From NCBI GenBank assembly GCA_019661745.1, contig JAIFTM010000001.1, positions 1-17,940 of the forward strand: DNA of 17,940 nucleotides, read 5' to 3'. Made by a program: the position numbers and the translations under genes. A model generated the notes under the pieces. The model made no database searches. It was not told the origin of the DNA and saw only the letters and a program-made list of their open reading frames with translations. This document shows positions 13,656-17,940 of this stretch, piece after piece (within the stretch, counting starts at the first letter, position 1; each line of letters begins with the position of its first letter). This DNA comes from Mollicutes bacterium PWAP. GTDB taxonomy: Bacteria; Bacillota_I; Bacilli_A; Mycoplasmatales; Metamycoplasmataceae.

Positions 13656-16103
13656 TTATTTAAATTCAATAATATTAGAATTTTTAGTAACTTTTCCTTT
13701 TGAAGAAGGAACTTTTACTACACCTTTTGAAGAAGGAACAGCTAGAACTACAACATCAGCAGTAGGAGCATTCTTTCTAACAAATTCTAAATCAACTTTA
13801 GCTAAAATAGCTCCAGATTCAATTTTATCTCCTTGTTTTACTTGAGATTCAAATCCTTTACCATTTAAATTAACTGTATCAACACCGATGTGAACTAGAA
13901 TTTCTACTCCTTCATCTGTTGTAATACCATAAGCATGACCTGTTGGGAATACTGTTGAAAGTGTTCCAGAAACTGGAGAAAATACAGAACCAGATTTTTT
14001 AGCAGATAAAGAAACTACTACACCTTTTCCCATAATTCCATTTGAAAATACACCGTCATTTAAAGATTTTAATGATCTTAGAGTACCAACACCAACTGAT
14101 TTAGCAATAACTGGTAAAGCTAAACTTTTTGAAGAAGATTTTGTTTTAGTTTCTATTTTAGAAGAAGAACTATCAAAATTTAAATCAGCGCCAATATTTG
14201 CTTTAATATTTGTATTTAAAGAATCTACAGCAGGACCAATAATAACTTGAATATGTCCATTTCCAATAAATGAAACACCAACTGCGTTAGATGGATATTC
14301 TTTAAGAGAATTTGTATCTACTTTATCTTTAGAAACAATGTCATATCTTAGTCTTGTTGCACAATTAGAATATTTTTTAATATTATCTCATCCACCTAAA
14401 GCCATAATAATAGCTTTACCTTGATCTGTTAAAAGTTTTGAAGAATCATTAGAAGATTTTCCTTTATTCCTAAAGTCAGCTTTTGAGAATAATTTTGTAT
14501 TACCACCTCTACCTGGTGTTCCTAAGTCTTTTTTCGTAATTGCAAAATAAAATACAAAGTAGTAGATAGGCGCATATCCAGCTCCTATAACAAGTAATCA
14601 TCAGAAATGAGTACCTTGTTGCATTGGTAAAACACCATAAATAATAAGATCTAATATACCGCCTGAGAATGTCATTCCAACATGAACTTGCAAAATATTA
14701 GCTAACATATAAGAAACTCCCATTAATACAGCATGGAATCCTCAGAATAATCAAGGAGCTAAGAAAACGAATGTAAATTCAATTGGTTCTGTAACCCCTG
14801 TAGTAAATGAAGTAATGATTGCAGGAATAATAGTACCAGCAGCCATTTTTCTGTTTTCTTTAGGAGCTGCCATAATCATAGCAATTCCAGCGGCAGGAAG
14901 ACCGAATAACATAACTGGATAAGCACCATCCATAAATCTACCTAAGTGCAATCCAAGTTGTTTTTGAGCAAAATCAAATGCTTGTAATGAGTGAGAATTA
15001 CCATTAGCATCATTCCAAAGAACATTGTTTGGAAGTTTACGAACAGCTTGTCACATGTTTACATCTCCAGTTGCAGCAGGATTTGTTAAAATAGTTTGAT
15101 CTGATGCGTTAACTAAAACATTACCATTTTGAGCTCAATCCATATAAGCATCATGAAGATTACCACCGGCAGATGTTCATCATAATGGAGCATAGAAAAC
15201 GTGGTGTAATCCAATAGGAATTAAAGAACGTCTAATAATACCAACGATAAGCGAATCAATTCCTCCCGGAAGATCAGCTGATCATTTACCGAAAGCATTA
15301 AGACCATAACCAATATATGGTCATATAAGAAGCATAAAGAATGATAAAGGAATAACAGCAACAACTGAAATTAATCCAACAAACTTTTTACCTCCAAAGA
15401 AACTAATTATAGTGGGTAATTTGATTGTGTGGAATTTGTTATATAAAGTAGCAACAAGTCCTCCGACCAAAATTCCACCAAAAATTGATGAATTTATTGA
15501 TGTAATACCAATATTTGAACCAACAATTTTATCTAAAGCAACAGGATCTCTACCCGCACCTTCAAATAATATTTTTCAACCTTGATGATAACGAACAAAA
15601 TATTGTTTAGCGCCTTTATCATAATGAGAAATTAATGATTGACCGGAATTATTTGCATCTAATCCACCAGTTTGCAAATCAGTATAATCTTTAGAAAAAG
15701 TTTCTGTTATAAATACTGATTGGATTGAATTAAATACAGCAAATCCAACAATAAATGCAAAAACCCCTACTCCAGCTTCATCAGTGAATGAAACTACAAG
15801 AGCAGCACCAAATAATATGGGCATGTTATTGAAAACAGGTCCACCAAGATTTTCTAATAAAATACCGAAAGTTTTTAAAGAAGTATCACCATTCAATAAA
15901 CTTGCTTCGGTTTTTATAGTAGCCCCAACTCCAAGGAAAAATCCAGCTACAGCCATAACAGCAATAGGTAACATAAATGCTCCAGAAATTCTAGAAAGGA
16001 AAATTTTTCCTTTACCTTTGTTATTATTAACTTTAACTTTACGAACTTTTTCTTGGCCTTGAGAAGTCGCAGAATTATCTACGACATTTTTTGTATTAGC
16101 CAT
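13656..16103 (-). CDS. ptsG: glucose-family PTS permease EIICBA
   Basis: One-chain permease of 815 residues that imports a hexose (probably glucose) and phosphorylates it during transport. EIIC occupies residues 1 to about 535: FLSRISGAFMLPIAVMAVAGF opens the membrane part, LIPIGLHHVFYAPLWW and FTTGVTEPIEFTFVFLAPWLF are family signatures. EIIB follows with the phosphocysteine Cys581 in SNCATRLRYDI. EIIA is C-terminal, with His723 (GHAYGI) and phospho-His738 (VHIGVDTVNLNGKGF), at the family's exact 15-residue spacing. Several TGA Trp codons occur and no lesion is present over 2.4 kb, in contrast to the neighbouring regulon. The EIIA tail carries a duplicated VPSSKG element. AAAGGA precedes ATG. 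Single-gene unit with its own promoter and terminator; operator-like palindromes lie upstream. Related family members take trehalose, N-acetylglucosamine or beta-glucosides, so glucose is likely but not proven. Confidence 0.93.
13696..13739 (-). repeat. 27-base direct repeat in the 3' end of ptsG
   Basis: The 17-base unit CCTTTTGAAGAAGGAAC occurs twice with a period of 27, duplicating nine codons (VPSSKGVVK and VPSSKGKVT) in the last strand region of the EIIA domain. Confidence 0.8.
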
Positions 16104-16131
16104 TTAAGTGTCCTTTCTTAAAATATAAATC

Positions 16132-16161
16132 GTAATAGAAGTCTATTACTTATTTATTATA
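16132..16161 (-). promoter_or_regulatory. ptsG promoter with a palindrome at the transcription start
   Basis: TATAAT on the minus strand at 16156-16161 is the -10 box; the start of transcription should fall near 16149. A perfect inverted repeat, GTAATAGA and TCTATTAC with 2 bases between (16132-16149), begins right there, in the position of a repressor site or a 5'-end stabilising hairpin. Confidence 0.55.
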
Positions 16162-16199
16162 CTTAATTAAAATTAATCATATATATTATTAATATATGT

Positions 16200-16213
16200 C
16201 TTGTATATACAAG
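16200..16213. promoter_or_regulatory. CTTGTATATACAAG palindrome, candidate GntR/TreR-type operator
   Basis: A perfect 14-bp palindrome about 40 bases upstream of the ptsG -10 box. TTGTATATACAA is the kind of site bound by GntR/HutC-type repressors such as TreR, and a GntR-type regulator is encoded at the right edge of the window. Confidence 0.5.
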
Positions 16214-16230
16214 CATTTTTTTAAAATAAA

Positions 16231-16250
16231 AATAAGATTTTAATCTTATT
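16231..16250 (-). terminator. terminator of the GntR operon
   Basis: AATAAGATT and AATCTTATT form a 9-bp stem with a 2-base loop. It overlaps the stop codon of the 116-residue membrane protein and is followed in minus-strand reading by a T-rich tract. Confidence 0.7.
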
Positions 16251-16599
16251 ACATAGTACTTAAAGTACTTCCGGTTAATCATGCGATACCAATAATAAAC
16301 AATACTAAGCCTATAAAAATAGGTAATAATAAAATGATTCTTTCGCCAAGTGGTAAAAACATTCCAGTCTCATCATATTTAATATCAATTCTGTTGTATT
16401 TAATTTTGTATTGTTTAAGTTGTTCAGATTTATAATTTTTCATTCTTTTTTTTGTAAAGTAGTAACAAGACATGGCAAAAATTCCTAAAATAATTAAAGA
16501 GACTCCAATTACAATAAGCCCCGTTTGTGTTAAATTATCTAAACCAGGCAATTTAGAAATTATTGGTATAGGTGAAGTGCTTTGGTTAACGACTGACAT
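16249..16599 (-). CDS. two-segment membrane protein of unknown function
   Basis: A 116-residue protein, ten residues longer than it appears under the standard code because the TGA after IIGIA is Trp (ending WLTGSTLSTM). Membrane segments are at residues about 25-48 (TGLIVIGVSLIILGIFAMSCYY) and 86-106 (ERIILLLPIFIGLVLFIIGI), with a basic loop KKRMKNYKSEQLKQYKIKYN between them that should face the cytosol. The N-terminus (NQSTSPIPIISKLPGLDN) would be outside. AAGGAG lies 5 bases before the ATG. It is the last gene of the operon GntR regulator / 279-residue membrane protein / this gene. No family recognised. Confidence 0.7.
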
Positions 16600-16611
16600 A
16601 TTTCTCCTTAA

Positions 16612-17451
16612 TTATTTTATATTAAAAAATTCTTTATATAAATCATTAGATTTAACAACAATATCTTTTTTGTTATAAACATCATTAATTAAAGAAGATG
16701 CTATATTTGTTCTAAATGATTCCATTTCTGTAATGTTAAAGTAATATACATTTATTATAATAAAAAAAATTCCATCATTATTAAAAGCTTTAATATTTTT
16801 AACATATTTATTTTTCAATAACTCTAAAATTTTATTTTTAATTTTAGAGTTATTGAAATTATCTTTAGCATCATCCCCATAAAAATAGATTTTTCTTTTT
16901 CTTTCAAAAGAAATATTTTCTTTCAAATTAGATTTTATTTTTTTTGTTGAAACAATGAAATTTCCAAATTTTTTTGTATTATTAGAAAACTCTAAAAAAA
17001 TTTGGTTTTTTCTATGCTTAAATAAAAAAGATCAATTTAAATTATGATAGCTAATGCCATAAACTTTAATATTACTATTTTCTAAAATATTAGAAGTATT
17101 TTCAATAACTTGAGGTTTATTATTAATTATTTCAATAGGTTTATTTTTTAAATTATATTTTGAAGATTTAAAGATGATTCCTTCTTTTTCATAAATTTTA
17201 TTTAAAACTTTATTTTTGTTTTTTATTGAGCCCAAAACCTCTTCATTATATTTAAGAACGTTTGCATAGTAAATTATTGGTGGAACAATTAAGAAAAAAA
17301 ATATTCAAGAAGTAATATGAGCAAACAAACTTACATTACTTGGCTTGTTTATTCTGTCAACTATCATTTCTAAATCATATTTAAAATCTAATGAAAACAA
17401 TTCATTCCATTTTTTAATGTCATTTTTTTTAATATTAAATTTTTTATTCAT
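16612..17451 (-). CDS. membrane-anchored protein of unknown function
   Basis: A 279-residue protein visible only with TGA as Trp (two such codons). The N-terminal 45 residues are cytosolic and charged (KKNDIKKWNELFSLDFKYDLEMIVDRIN). One hydrophobic segment follows at about residues 48-70 (SLFAHITSWIFFFLIVPPII), and the remaining 200 residues are hydrophilic, rich in Asn and Lys, with alternating strands such as SNIKVYGISYHNLNWSFLFK and GIFFIIINVYYFNITEME. The region FGNFIVSTKKIKSNLK recalls phosphate- or sugar-binding strands only loosely. It starts 4 bases after the GntR-type stop, with no clear ribosome site, so translation is probably coupled. I do not recognise the family. It may sense or bind something that the GntR-type regulator responds to, but that is inference from position. 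Confidence 0.7.
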
Positions 17452-17455
17452 AATT

Positions 17456-17940
17456 TTAAACTTTCATTTCTAAGAATTTAATTCTTTTTTCTTTTTTCTT
17501 TTTATAAACAATGCTAATTGGTGGACAATTCAAAAAAGTTAATTCATCAAAAATAAAAGATTCTTTATTTTTGTTTTTTCCTAAATTTAGTTTTTTTTCA
17601 CTAGAAAATAAAATATATTTTTCATACTTAATTAATATATTTTCGAAAAATTTAATTTTAATATTATTTAAATTTTGCAATTTTTTTCCATTTTCTAAAA
17701 CAATTATATTATTTAAATTTAATTCTTCTAATTTTGCTAATTGAACAAAAACATTTGAATCAGAAACTTTATATCCTTTTGTTGCAATAACATCTATTAC
17801 ACCAATAGACACAAGTTTTTTTAAACTTTCTCTAGCAGTTATTCTACTACATTGAAATTTTGTAGATATTTGGTTTTCACTCATAATAAATTGACCAGGG
17901 ATTAATTCACAATTAATTATTTTTTTAATTAATCAATTAA
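17456..17940 (-). CDS. GntR-type transcriptional regulator, 5' end outside window
   Basis: DNA-binding regulator missing its first residues beyond the window edge. The visible N-terminus WLIKKIINCELIPGQFIMSENQISTKFQCSRITARESLKKLVSIGVIDVIATKGYKV is a textbook GntR winged helix: the Pro-Gly before the conserved Ser-Glu-Asn, the recognition helix SRITARESLKKL and the Gly of the wing. The C-terminal 95 residues are shorter and less clear than a full UTRA effector domain (about 140 residues) but lie in the right place for one (ISIVYKKKKEKRIKFLEMKV at the end). It heads an operon with two membrane proteins. A TTGTATATACAA palindrome, typical for this regulator class, lies 1.2 kb away upstream of ptsG, so it may control ptsG as well as its own operon. 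Confidence 0.85.

Noticed and set aside
1..17940. CRISPR arrays, transposases or integrases
   Set aside because: No regularly spaced repeats and no transposase- or integrase-like frames were seen on either strand; the damage in the regulon is not due to a visible insertion sequence.

Overview
The window is from a glycolytic, wall-less mycoplasma (Mollicutes). The DNA is very AT-rich. UGA has to be read as tryptophan to keep every sizeable gene open: for example in L13, the GapN-like dehydrogenase and the intact glucose PTS permease TGA falls where the families carry Trp. A prolipoprotein lipobox and minimal-spacing or leaderless promoters fit the same group. I cannot name the species from this window.

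Layout. 1-1750 is housekeeping on the minus strand: the start of nadD, tRNA-Ala(UGC), tRNA-Ile(GAU), and the rplM-rpsI operon. 1758-2288 is a lipoprotein of unknown function. 2323-5094 is a MarR-regulated operon in which a GapN-type aldehyde dehydrogenase and an aldo/keto reductase are read as one open frame of 798 codons with no stop between them. 5148-13590 is a sugar regulon for a phosphorylated disaccharide: ROK kinase, RpiR-type repressor, lactose/cellobiose-family EIIB, 6-phospho-beta-glycosidase (GH1), a MupG/DUF871-family glycosidase, EIIA, a three-gene block of unknown membrane and soluble proteins, EIIC, and a small membrane protein. 13613-16161 is an intact one-chain glucose-type PTS permease (EIICBA). 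16200-17940 is a GntR-type regulator (cut by the window edge) followed by two uncharacterised membrane proteins.

How the parts work together. Copies of one 14-bp palindrome, TGAAAATATTTTCA, lie in front of EIIB (one perfect, one imperfect), between the divergent GH1 and MupG genes, and in front of the EIIC operon. They tie the scattered parts into one regulon, most plausibly under the RpiR repressor encoded inside it. In this sequence the regulon is wrecked: GH1, MupG, EIIA, EIIC and the ROK kinase all carry frameshifts, and most also carry in-frame stops or deletions. EIIB, RpiR and the small membrane protein stay open. The flanking glucose permease (815 codons) and GapN/reductase frame (798 codons) are clean, so the decay looks local. 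Most frameshifts are one-base changes in A/T runs, so sequencing error must be excluded before all of them are accepted. The nonsense codons and the deletion in EIIA are harder to explain that way.

Most worth a second look: the GapN-reductase read-through frame, the palindrome regulon, a MupG-family enzyme in a wall-less bacterium, a (GAA)10 microsatellite inside EIIC, a perfect 37-bp palindrome inside a decayed gene, and a TTGTATATACAA palindrome between ptsG and the GntR operon.
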